From Nocardioides yefusunii (GTDB taxonomy: Bacteria > Actinomycetota > Actinomycetes > Propionibacteriales > Nocardioidaceae), in contig NZ_CP034929.1 of NCBI RefSeq assembly GCF_004014875.1, positions 1,736,001 through 1,800,000 of the forward strand: a stretch of 64,000 bases of DNA. The letters are read 5' to 3'. Position 1 is the stretch's first letter. Each line of letters begins with the position of its first letter. This document shows, piece after piece, positions 31,415 to 38,720 of the stretch. The notes beneath the pieces were generated by a model. It worked only from the letters and a program-made list of their open reading frames with translations. It searched no databases and was not told the origin of the DNA. The translations under genes were made by a program, and so were the position numbers.

Positions 31415-31420
31415 TAGGCT
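31415..31420 (+). promoter_or_regulatory. -10 box, leaderless promoter of SURF1 gene
   Basis: TAGGCT ends 6 bases before GTG 31427. Confidence 0.5.
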
Positions 31421-31426
31421 CGTGCG

Positions 31427-32221
31427 GTGCAGCGTCTGAAGTTCCTTCTCTCCAAGCGGTGGGCCCTCTTCCTCGTCGCCGTCGTCCTGCTGACCTGGCT
31501 GGCCGTGTGGTTGGGCCAGTGGCAGTTCGGGCGTCTCGAGGACCGCAAGGAACGCAACGCCTCGGTGCTGCGCAACGAGGCTCTGGCTGCTGATCCGGTC
31601 GAGGACGTCCTTTCGGTCGAGCACCCGGTCGCCGAGGACACCGAGTGGCGCCACGTCACCGCCACCGGCACCTACCTGCCCGAGGAGACCGTGCACGTGC
31701 GCTACCGCACCGGCGCGCAGGGCGCACCTGGCGTCGAGGTGCTGGTCCCGATGGACCTCGGTGACGGCACCGCCGTGATCGTGGACCGTGGCTGGTGGGG
31801 CACCGCGAACCGCGGCGCCGTGCCCGACGACGTGCCTGCTCCCCCCTCGGGCGAGGTGACCGTCGACGGCTGGGTGCGCGTCGACGCCGAGGGCGACTCC
31901 ACTGCCGTCAAGGACCACTCGACCCGCGCCGTCAACAGTGTCGAGATCGCGAAGTCCCTCGACCTCGACGGCATGGAGTTCCTGCAGGGGTTCGTCCAGG
32001 TCGAGACCGAGACGCCGGCCCCGGCGGAGTCCTTGACCCTGCCCAGCAAGCCTGAACTCAACGAGGGGCCGCACTTCTTCTACGGCATCCAGTGGTGGTT
32101 CTTCGGGTTCCTGGCCGTGGCTGGTTTCGGCTACCTGCTGTGGGACGAGTGGCGTGACCAGCAGGACGAGAGCACCGGCGACGACGTCGCAGGCGGCTCC
32201 CCCGACCCCGAGGACGCCTGA
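31427..32221 (+). CDS. SURF1 family cytochrome oxidase assembly protein
   Basis: A 264-aa membrane protein with one helix at each end (WALFLVAVVLLTWLAVWLGQWQF near residue 10 and FFGFLAVAGFGYLLW near 225) and a periplasmic domain between them. SURF1 signatures are GQWQFGRLEDRK, RHVTATGTYLP, VDRGWWG and the C-terminal FFYGIQWWFFG. SURF1 helps insert heme a3 into cytochrome aa3 oxidase. The heme A genes ctaA and ctaB are elsewhere in this window. Confidence 0.93.
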   Translation: MQRLKFLLSKRWALFLVAVVLLTWLAVWLGQWQFGRLEDRKERNASVLRNEALAADPVEDVLSVEHPVAEDTEWRHVTATGTYLPEETVHVRYRTGAQGAPGVEVLVPMDLGDGTAVIVDRGWWGTANRGAVPDDVPAPPSGEVTVDGWVRVDAEGDSTAVKDHSTRAVNSVEIAKSLDLDGMEFLQGFVQVETETPAPAESLTLPSKPELNEGPHFFYGIQWWFFGFLAVAGFGYLLWDEWRDQQDESTGDDVAGGSPDPEDA

Positions 32222-32258
32222 GACCAGGACGCCCGGCTCCCGAGCGGGCCGGTCTCAG
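32218..32258. terminator. Hairpin between SURF1 and SDR genes
   Basis: The outer arms CTGAGACC and GGTCTCAG enclose GCCCG/CGGGC. The stem overlaps the stop codons of both convergent genes. Confidence 0.55.
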
Positions 32259-33010
32259 ACCGGCAGCAGCCCGCCGTCGATCGGCAGCTGCACGCCGGTG
32301 ACGAACCCGGCGCGCGGCGACATCAGGAACGCCGCAGCTGCACCGAACTCCTCGGGACGTCCGTAGCGACCCAGCGGGATCTTCTGCTCCCACGAGGCCC
32401 GCGCTGCGTCCGGGTCGGGACGGGTGGCGTCGAGTTCACGGACCCGGTCGGTGTCGATGCGTCCGGGGAGCAGGGTGTTGACCCGGATGCCACGGGCACC
32501 CAGTTCATCGGCCATCTCCTTGGCGACCATCGCCAGGCCGGGGCGCAGACCGTTGGAGATGCCGAGGCCCGCCACCGGCGACTTCACGCTGGTGGAGAGC
32601 ACGAACGCGATCGCGCCGCCGTCGCCGAGGTGAGCGCTGACCTCGCGGGCCAGGCGCACTGCGCCCAGGAAGACCGACTCGAACGCCGAACGCCAGTCCT
32701 CGTCGGCAGCGCTGAGCGCGGTGCCGGCTGCTGGACCACCGACGCTGACCAGGGCGCCATCGAGTCGTCCGAAGTGGGCCAACGCGAGGTCGACGAGCGC
32801 CTGCGGCGTGTCCGGGTCGGCGTTGTCGCAGGCCAGTCCGACGGCGTTGTCGGCACCGAGGGCAGCCACGGTGCGCGCCACGGCATCGGCGTCACGTGAG
32901 GAGATGACCACCTTCGCACCCTCGGCCACCAGCGCCTCGGCGCTGGCCCGGCCGAGGCCGCGGGTGCCTCCGGTGACGATGTGGACGCGGTCGGTCAGCA
33001 ACAGATCCAT
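32255..33010 (-). CDS. SDR family oxidoreductase
   Basis: A 251-aa short-chain dehydrogenase/reductase. Cofactor loop VTGGTRGLGRASAEA; NAG is replaced by VSVGGPAAG. The catalytic Ser lies in VLSTSVKSPVAGLGISNGLR, where the usual YxxxK motif reads ISNGLRPGLAMVAK, so the catalytic tyrosine is missing. Family C-terminal features are intact (LLPGRIDTDRV, GFVTGVQLPIDGGL). This divergent active site is typical of one SDR subgroup (7-alpha-HSDH/BphB-like annotations) with unclear activity. The start is fixed by TAGCCT 6 bases upstream. Confidence 0.88.
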   Translation of the reverse strand: MDLLLTDRVHIVTGGTRGLGRASAEALVAEGAKVVISSRDADAVARTVAALGADNAVGLACDNADPDTPQALVDLALAHFGRLDGALVSVGGPAAGTALSAADEDWRSAFESVFLGAVRLAREVSAHLGDGGAIAFVLSTSVKSPVAGLGISNGLRPGLAMVAKEMADELGARGIRVNTLLPGRIDTDRVRELDATRPDPDAARASWEQKIPLGRYGRPEEFGAAAAFLMSPRAGFVTGVQLPIDGGLLPV

Positions 33011-33016
33011 GCGTCG

Positions 33017-33022
33017 AGGCTA
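33017..33022 (-). promoter_or_regulatory. -10 box, leaderless promoter of SDR gene
   Basis: TAGCCT on the minus strand ends 6 bases before ATG 33010. Confidence 0.5.
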
Positions 33023-33034
33023 ACCACGCCCCGA

Positions 33035-34900
33035 TCAGACCGCGGACTGACCCTCGAACTGGGTCGCGTGCAGCTCGGCGTAGAGGCCACGCTGTCCGAG
33101 CAGGTCGAGGTGGGTGCCCTGCTCGACAATCTTCCCGCCGTCGACGACGAGGATCTGGTCGGCGTTGCGCACGGTGGAGAGGCGGTGCGCGACGACCAAC
33201 GAGGTGCGTCCCTCCAGAGCAGCGTCGAGGGCACGCTGGACCGCTGCCTCCGACTCGGAGTCGAGGTGGGCGGTGGCCTCGTCGAGGACGACGACGGCGG
33301 GCGACTTCAACAGGAGGCGCGCGATCGCGAGGCGCTGACGCTCACCACCGGAGAGACGGTAGCCCCGGTCCCCGACGACGGTGTCGAGCCCGGCGGGAAG
33401 GTTGCGCACCAGGTCAGCGACCTGGGCGCGCTCCAGCGCGTCCCACATCGCTGCCTCGTCGGCGTCACGGCGGGCGTAGGCGAGGTTGGCGCGGATCGTG
33501 TCGTGGAACATGTGCGCGTCCTGGGTGACGTACCCGACGGTGTCGGTCAGGGACGCCGAGGTGAGGTCACGCACGTCGACGTCGCCCACGCGGACCTGAC
33601 CGGAGTCGACGTCGTAGAGGCGCGCCACCAGGTGGGTCAGGGTCGACTTGCCTGCGCCCGAAGGACCGACCAGCGCGATCATCTCGCCCGGGCGGGCAGT
33701 GAAGCTGACGCCGTTCAGTACGGGGACACCGGCGTCGCTGCGGGTCTGGGCCACGGCTCCCAGGGACGGCGCGGGAGCCGATCCGGACGCCGGGTAGGCG
33801 AAGTGGACGTCGCGGAACTCGACCCCGGCCCGGTTTCCGGCCAGAGTGATCGCGTCGGGCTTCTCAGTGATGGAACTGGGCAGGTCGAGGATCTCGAAGA
33901 CCCGGTCGAAGCTGACCAGGGCGGTCATGATGTCGATCCGCACGTTGGCCAGCGCCTGCAGCGGTCCGAGCAGTCGCGTCAGCAGGATGGAGAGCGCCAC
34001 GACGGTACCGACGGTGAGCGAGGCGTTGATCGCCATCACGCCACCGATGCCGTAGACGAGTGCAGTGGCCAGCGCCGGCACCAGCGCCATCACGGCCATG
34101 TAGGAGCGCGTGTAGAGGGAGATCTTCACGCCGAGGTCGCGGACCACGGCTGCTTTGCCTGCGTAGTGGGCGTCCTCGAAGGTGGGGCGACCGAAGAGCT
34201 TGAGCAACAGGGCGCCACCGATGTTGAAGCGTTCGGTCATGGTGTTGCCCATGTCGGCGTTGCCGTCCATCTGGGCGCGCGTCAGCCCAGAGACCTTCCC
34301 GCCGACCCACTTCGAGGCGATCAGCAGGAACGGCACCATCGCCACGCAGGCCAGGGTGACCTGCCAGCTCAGGACGAGCATCGTGGCACCCACGACGACG
34401 ACGCCGATCAGGTTCGCCACCGTGCTCTGCAGCGTGGAGGTGAAGGCACGCTGGGCACCGATCACGTCATTGTTGAGGCGGGAGACGAGTGCACCGGTCT
34501 GGGTCTGGGTGAAGAACGCCAACGGCAGCCGCTGGACGTGGGAGAAGACCTTGGTGCGGAGGTCGTAGATCAGACCTTCGCCGATCCGGCTGGACAGCAG
34601 CCCCGATCCGACGGTGAGGAGCGCGCTGACGACTGCGACCACACCGACCGCGACGGCCAGCCACACCACGAGCCGCGTGTCTCCGTCGGCGACGCCGTCG
34701 TCGATGATCCGCTGCATCAGCAACGGCGGCACCGCGACGAGCAGTGCGTCGAGGACGGTGAGGGCGAGGAAGAACCCGATGGTGCGGCGGTGCGGACCGG
34801 CGAAGGAGAGCACCCGCCGCAGCGCGGTGCGCTCCACCTTGGCCTTCTTGACCGAACGGTCCTGGGCGAGGTGCCCGTGTCCCATGGCCGGTGCGTTCAT
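33035..34900 (-). CDS. ABC exporter, fused membrane and ATPase domains
   Basis: A 621-aa half-transporter of the type IV (MsbA/LmrA-like) exporter class. Six membrane helices in residues about 50-330 are followed by an ATPase domain: Walker A GPSGAGKSTLTHL, Q-loop GYVTQDAHMF, signature LSGGERQRLAIARLLL, Walker B VVVLDEATAHLD, switch His VAHRLSTVRNAD. It probably works as a homodimer exporting a hydrophobic compound or drug. It follows the enoyl-CoA hydratase gene by 24 bases and is probably co-transcribed with it. Confidence 0.93.
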   Translation of the reverse strand: MNAPAMGHGHLAQDRSVKKAKVERTALRRVLSFAGPHRRTIGFFLALTVLDALLVAVPPLLMQRIIDDGVADGDTRLVVWLAVAVGVVAVVSALLTVGSGLLSSRIGEGLIYDLRTKVFSHVQRLPLAFFTQTQTGALVSRLNNDVIGAQRAFTSTLQSTVANLIGVVVVGATMLVLSWQVTLACVAMVPFLLIASKWVGGKVSGLTRAQMDGNADMGNTMTERFNIGGALLLKLFGRPTFEDAHYAGKAAVVRDLGVKISLYTRSYMAVMALVPALATALVYGIGGVMAINASLTVGTVVALSILLTRLLGPLQALANVRIDIMTALVSFDRVFEILDLPSSITEKPDAITLAGNRAGVEFRDVHFAYPASGSAPAPSLGAVAQTRSDAGVPVLNGVSFTARPGEMIALVGPSGAGKSTLTHLVARLYDVDSGQVRVGDVDVRDLTSASLTDTVGYVTQDAHMFHDTIRANLAYARRDADEAAMWDALERAQVADLVRNLPAGLDTVVGDRGYRLSGGERQRLAIARLLLKSPAVVVLDEATAHLDSESEAAVQRALDAALEGRTSLVVAHRLSTVRNADQILVVDGGKIVEQGTHLDLLGQRGLYAELHATQFEGQSAV

Positions 34901-34924
34901 CGCACGTTCACGTCCTTCGAGGGG

Positions 34925-35761
34925 TCAGCGCCCCTGTCCCAGGGCCGCTGCGACGGCACGGAAGCGCTGGACCTGCTCGGTGCGCTCGATGCGTCGCTGG
35001 GTGTCGAGGTCGCGCTGCTGCGCGCCCTGGAGAATTGTCTTGGTCGCGGAGGCCACGCCGGGCATCGGGGTGCAGATCGCGGCCGCGAACGTGGCGACCG
35101 CCTCGTCGAGCTCGGCCACGGGGTGCGCCTGCAACGCCAGCCCGAGGCGGACCGACTCCTCGGCCCCGACCGTCCGGGCGGTCAGGCAGATCTCCAGCGC
35201 CCGGCTGTAGCCGACCGCCTCGACCAACGGCTGGGTGCCGGTGAGGTCGGGGACGAGGCCGAGCGCGGACTCCTTCATCGCGAACGCGACGTCGTCGGCC
35301 ACGATCCGGAAGTCGCACGAGAGCGCGAGCTGGAAGCCGGCGCCCACGGCGTGGCCGGAGACCTTGGCGATCGAGACGAAGCGCGGGTCTCGCAGGAAGG
35401 TGAAGCCCTCCTGGTACTCCCCGATCGTGTCGGCCATCGCCTCGTCGGTGCCGGCCAACAGCGCCACGACGCTCTCCTGACCGTCCCCGGGGCCGCGGGG
35501 GTCGAGCATCCGACGGTCGAGCCCGGAGGAGAACGTGCCCCCGGCCCCGGTGACCACGACCACCCGCACGTCGTCGCCGATCGCTCGTCCCAGCGCACCG
35601 AGTGCCCGCCACATGGCCGGCGTCTGGGCGTTGCGGACCTCGGGGCGGTCGAGGGTGATGGTCGCCACCGGACCCTCGACCTCGTAACGCAGGCCGACGG
35701 CCGCGAGCTCCTCGGCGGAAGGTGCGGCAGGTCGGGTGGTGGGCTCGGTCGCAGCAGTCAT
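34925..35761 (-). CDS. Enoyl-CoA hydratase/isomerase family protein
   Basis: A 278-aa crotonase-fold protein: ITLDRPEVRNAQT, the oxyanion-hole segments GAGGTFSSGLDRRM and SGHAVGAGFQLALSCDFRIV, and MKESALGLVPDLTGTQPLVEAVG. In place of the catalytic glutamates of true hydratases it has KESALGLVPDLTG, with one Asp and no second Glu, so the exact reaction is open. From memory the gene order with the ABC-F gene recalls echA12-Rv1473 of M. tuberculosis. The start is fixed by TAGGAT 6 bases upstream. Confidence 0.9.
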   Translation of the reverse strand: MTAATEPTTRPAAPSAEELAAVGLRYEVEGPVATITLDRPEVRNAQTPAMWRALGALGRAIGDDVRVVVVTGAGGTFSSGLDRRMLDPRGPGDGQESVVALLAGTDEAMADTIGEYQEGFTFLRDPRFVSIAKVSGHAVGAGFQLALSCDFRIVADDVAFAMKESALGLVPDLTGTQPLVEAVGYSRALEICLTARTVGAEESVRLGLALQAHPVAELDEAVATFAAAICTPMPGVASATKTILQGAQQRDLDTQRRIERTEQVQRFRAVAAALGQGR

Positions 35762-35767
35762 GGCGCG

Positions 35768-35773
35768 ATCCTA
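35768..35773 (-). promoter_or_regulatory. -10 box, leaderless promoter of enoyl-CoA hydratase
   Basis: TAGGAT on the minus strand ends 6 bases before ATG 35761. Confidence 0.5.
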
Positions 35774-35814
35774 GGGCCGCTTGCTACTCACCGGTAGCCC
35801 TTCTGGCGCAGTGA

Positions 35815-35869
35815 ACCCCACCGGTGTGAGTCGCGAAACGGGTCATTTCACGACTCACACCGGTGGGGT
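35815..35869. repeat. Long hairpin repeat, copy 2 (ACCCCACCGGT family)
   Basis: Arms ACCCCACCGGTGTGAGTCG and CGACTCACACCGGTGGGGT pair over 19 bp. Pairing continues inward (CGAAA with TTTCA) to a 7-base loop. It lies between the ABC-F gene (ends 35887) and the hydratase promoter, so it can terminate neither convergent pair neatly. It is related to the hairpin at 17635-17695. Confidence 0.85.
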
Positions 35870-35886
35870 CTGCGAGCAGCGAGGGC

Positions 35887-37485
35887 TCAGGCCAGGGAGA
35901 CGAGGTCCAGGTAGGTGTCGTTCCAGATGTCCTCGTCGCCGTCGGGCAGGAGCAGCACGCGGTCGGGGTCGAGTGCGCGGACGGCGCCCTCGTCGTGGGT
36001 GACCAGGACGATCGCGCCCTCGTAGGAGCGGATGGCGTTCAGGACCTCTTCGCGCGAGGCGGGGTCGAGGTTGTTCGTGGGCTCGTCGAGGAGCAGCACG
36101 TTGGCGCTGGAGACGACCAGCGCGGCCAGAGCCAGTCGGGTCTTCTCGCCACCCGAGAGCACCGCGGCGGGCTTGTGGGCGTCGTCACCGGAGAAGAGGA
36201 ACGATCCCAGGACCGAGCGGGCCTCGGTGTCGGTGAGCTGCGGCGCCGAACGCTGCATGTTCTCCAGGACGGTGCGCGAGGTGTCGAGGGTCTCGTGCTC
36301 CTGGGCGTAGTAGCCGACCTTGAGTCCGTGTCCGGCAATGATCTCGCCGCTGTTGGGCTCGTCGACGCCGGCGAGGATGCGCAGCATCGTGGTCTTGCCG
36401 GCACCGTTGAAGCCCAGGATGACGACGCGCGAACCCTTGTCGATCGCGAGGTCGACGCCGGTGAAGATCTCCAGTGCGCCGTAGGAGCGCGAGAGGCCCT
36501 CGCCCATGAGCGGGGTCTTGCCGCAGGGGGCGGGAGCGGGGAACTTGATCGCGGCGACCTTGTCCTGGGCACGCTCGGCGTCGAGACCGGAGATCATCTT
36601 CTCAGCGCGCTTGAGCATCGACTGGGCAGCTGTGGCCTTGGACGCCTTGGCGCGCATCTTGTTGGCCTGGTCGGTGAGGACCTTGGCCTTGGACTCGGCG
36701 TTCTGACGCTCGCGACGACGACGACGCTCGTCGGTCTCGCGCTGCGTCATGTACTGCTTCCAGCCCATGTTGTAGACGTCGATCGTGGCGCGGTTGGCGT
36801 CCAGGTACAGGACCTTGTTGACCACCGACTCCATGAGCTCGTTGTCGTGGGAGATCACGATGAATCCGCCCTTGTGGTTCTTGAGGAACTCACGCAGCCA
36901 GACGATCGAGTCGTGGTCGAGGTGGTTGGTCGGCTCGTCGAGGATCAGGGTCTCGGCGCCGGAGAACAGGATGCGGGCAAGCTCCACACGACGACGCTGA
37001 CCACCCGAGAGGGTCTTCAGGGGCTGGGCGAGGATCCGCTCCTCGATGCCCAGGCTGGCCGCGATCGTGGCGGCCTCGGACTGGGCGGCGTAGCCACCGT
37101 TGGCGTGCAGCTCGTCGTCGGCACGTGAGTACCGACGCATCGCCTTGTCACGCAGCTTCTCGTCGTCGCTGGTCATGTCGATCTCGGCCTGACGCATGCG
37201 GCGCACCACGTCGTCGAGCCCACGGGCCGAGAGGATCCGGTCCTGGGCGATGACCTCCGGGTCACCGGCGCGGGGGTCCTGCGGCAGGTAACCGACGTCG
37301 CCACTCTTGGAGACGGTGCCACCGTCCGGGGTGGTCCACCCGGCCAGGACCTTGGTCATGGTGGTCTTGCCGGCGCCGTTGCGCCCCACGAGACCCACCT
37401 TGTCGCCGGCGGCGACACGGAAGTTGACGCCCTCCATCAGGAGGCGGGCGCCCACACGGATCTCGAGGTCATGAACGGTGATCAT
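35887..37485 (-). CDS. ABC-F family ATP-binding protein
   Basis: A 532-aa soluble protein with two ABC domains and no membrane part. Domain 1: Walker A VGRNGAGKTTMTK, signature LSGGQRRRVELARILF, Walker B TLILDEPTNHLD. A charged linker (RRRERQNAESKAKVL) follows. Domain 2: LGFNGAGKTTMLRIL, LSGGEKTRLALAAL, VLLLDEPTNNLD. ABC-F proteins act on the ribosome: some protect it from antibiotics, others are translation factors. From memory it corresponds to Rv1473. Its leader contains a 23-codon reading frame ending 9 bases before the ATG, which suggests control by ribosome stalling or translational coupling. Confidence 0.93.
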   Translation of the reverse strand: MITVHDLEIRVGARLLMEGVNFRVAAGDKVGLVGRNGAGKTTMTKVLAGWTTPDGGTVSKSGDVGYLPQDPRAGDPEVIAQDRILSARGLDDVVRRMRQAEIDMTSDDEKLRDKAMRRYSRADDELHANGGYAAQSEAATIAASLGIEERILAQPLKTLSGGQRRRVELARILFSGAETLILDEPTNHLDHDSIVWLREFLKNHKGGFIVISHDNELMESVVNKVLYLDANRATIDVYNMGWKQYMTQRETDERRRRRERQNAESKAKVLTDQANKMRAKASKATAAQSMLKRAEKMISGLDAERAQDKVAAIKFPAPAPCGKTPLMGEGLSRSYGALEIFTGVDLAIDKGSRVVILGFNGAGKTTMLRILAGVDEPNSGEIIAGHGLKVGYYAQEHETLDTSRTVLENMQRSAPQLTDTEARSVLGSFLFSGDDAHKPAAVLSGGEKTRLALAALVVSSANVLLLDEPTNNLDPASREEVLNAIRSYEGAIVLVTHDEGAVRALDPDRVLLLPDGDEDIWNDTYLDLVSLA

Positions 37486-37494
37486 CAGCGTCTC

Positions 37495-37566
37495 TCAACT
37501 TGCGGCACGGCATGGCAGCGCCGGCCCGAACGGCCCGACGTGCAACAGGGCCTGGCGGCGGTGCAT
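37495..37566 (-). CDS. Putative leader peptide (uORF) of the ABC-F gene
   Basis: An ATG at 37564-37566 opens a 23-codon frame (begins MHRRQALLHV, ends PALPCRAAS) with TGA at 37495-37497, leaving 9 bases to the ABC-F start in the same frame. The TGA lies in the stretch TTGAGAGACGCTG that holds the presumed ribosome-binding site. A TAGGAT -10 box is at 37592-37597. An 8-bp hairpin, TGTCGCGC/GCGCGACA (37566-37586), covers the first base of the uORF and its leader. Leader peptides are known for antibiotic-induced ABC-F genes. I have not seen this peptide described and the call rests on position and structure. Confidence 0.5.
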   Translation of the reverse strand: MHRRQALLHVGPFGPALPCRAAS

Positions 37567-37591
37567 GTCGCGCAGGCGGCGCGACAGCGCG

Positions 37592-37597
37592 ATCCTA
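37592..37597 (-). promoter_or_regulatory. -10 box of the ABC-F leader transcript
   Basis: TAGGAT on the minus strand would start a transcript near 37585, about 100 bases before the ABC-F ATG and about 20 before the uORF. Confidence 0.45.
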
Positions 37598-37639
37598 CGC
37601 GCGGACCTGACCTTCCCCCGACTCGACGACGCCGCCCCT

Positions 37640-37645
37640 TAGGCT
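37640..37645 (+). promoter_or_regulatory. -10 box of the zinc peptidase gene
   Basis: TAGGCT predicts a start near 37652 and a leader of about 63 nt ending in GAGGAGACCCC before ATG 37715. Confidence 0.4.
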
Positions 37646-37714
37646 GTGTCACAGGGCCTGCGTGGCCTGCGGCCGCACCTCACAGCCAGCCCGTCGCATC
37701 CCCGAGGAGACCCC

Positions 37715-38692
37715 ATGCGTTTCAACCCCAAGGCGAATCTGGACACCAGCCGTACCAGCGACCGGGGGCGTTCCGGGGGCGGAGGGCTCGGAGGCGGTCT
37801 CGGCGGCGGCTCCGTTCCCCTGCCCGGCAGCCTCAAGGCCGGCGGTGGCGCTGGCGTCGTGATCGTGCTCCTCGTCGTGCTCGCGACGTCGTGCCTCGGC
37901 GGGGGTGGCGGCACCGGTGGTGTCGGCGGCGCGGGGCTGGACCAGATCTTCGGCCAGAGCGCAGGGACCGACGTGTCGCGGATGGCCGGTGAAGACTCCG
38001 CCCGCTACGCCTCCTGCAAGACCGGCGAGGACGCGAACTCGTCGGTCGACTGCGCCCGCGTCGCGGTCGAGAACTCCCTCTACGCCTTCTGGGACGACGA
38101 GTTCACCGCCCAGGGCAAGAAGTTCCGTCCCGCGGTGGTCAACACCTTCTCCGGCAACGTCTCCACCGCCTGTGGCGCCGCGAGCAGCTCGATGGGTCCG
38201 TTCTACTGCCCGGCCGACCAGCAGATCTTCCTCGACACCACCTTCTTCTCCGACGTCCTGGAGGGCCAGTTGGGTGGCCAGGGGGGCGACTTCGTCGAGC
38301 CTTACGTCCTGGGCCACGAGTACGGCCACCACATCCAGAACCTGCTGGGCACCATGAACAAGGTCCGCACCCAGCAAGGTGCCGACTCCGACGCCGTGCG
38401 CCTCGAGCTGCAGGCCGACTGCTACGCCGGCATGTGGGCCCGATCGGCCGCCGGTCTGGCCGGCGACGACGGGGTCGCGATCATCGAGGAACTGGACCGC
38501 AGCGACATCTCCGAAGCACTTGATTCGGCCAAGGCGGTCGGCGACGACCGGATCCAGCAGCGTTCGGGCGGCAAGGTCAACTCCGACGGCTGGACCCACG
38601 GCTCGTCGCAGCAGCGGATGAACTGGTTCATGACCGGCTACGAGACCGGTTCGCTGAAGTCCTGTGACACCTTCGCGGCCCGCACCCTCTGA
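37715..38692 (+). CDS. YpfJ-type neutral zinc metallopeptidase
   Basis: A 325-aa membrane-anchored protein of the YpfJ/KPN_02809 family. A Gly-rich N-terminus and one membrane helix (GVVIVLLVVLATSCL, residues about 47-61) precede an extracytoplasmic domain with the zinc motif HEYGHH at 201-206 and a downstream conserved ELQADCYAGMWAR that probably supplies the third ligand. The biological substrate is not known. Four cysteines (C101, C113, C153, C165) could form disulfides outside the cell. ATG 37715 has GAGGAG upstream. Confidence 0.93.
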   Translation: MRFNPKANLDTSRTSDRGRSGGGGLGGGLGGGSVPLPGSLKAGGGAGVVIVLLVVLATSCLGGGGGTGGVGGAGLDQIFGQSAGTDVSRMAGEDSARYASCKTGEDANSSVDCARVAVENSLYAFWDDEFTAQGKKFRPAVVNTFSGNVSTACGAASSSMGPFYCPADQQIFLDTTFFSDVLEGQLGGQGGDFVEPYVLGHEYGHHIQNLLGTMNKVRTQQGADSDAVRLELQADCYAGMWARSAAGLAGDDGVAIIEELDRSDISEALDSAKAVGDDRIQQRSGGKVNSDGWTHGSSQQRMNWFMTGYETGSLKSCDTFAARTL

Positions 38693-38720
38693 CCTCACCC
38701 CGGTCCAGATCCGCCGCGGA

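Noticed and set aside
32981..35797. 938-aa plus-strand open frame
   Set aside because: It is antisense to the ABC exporter and the enoyl-CoA hydratase genes.
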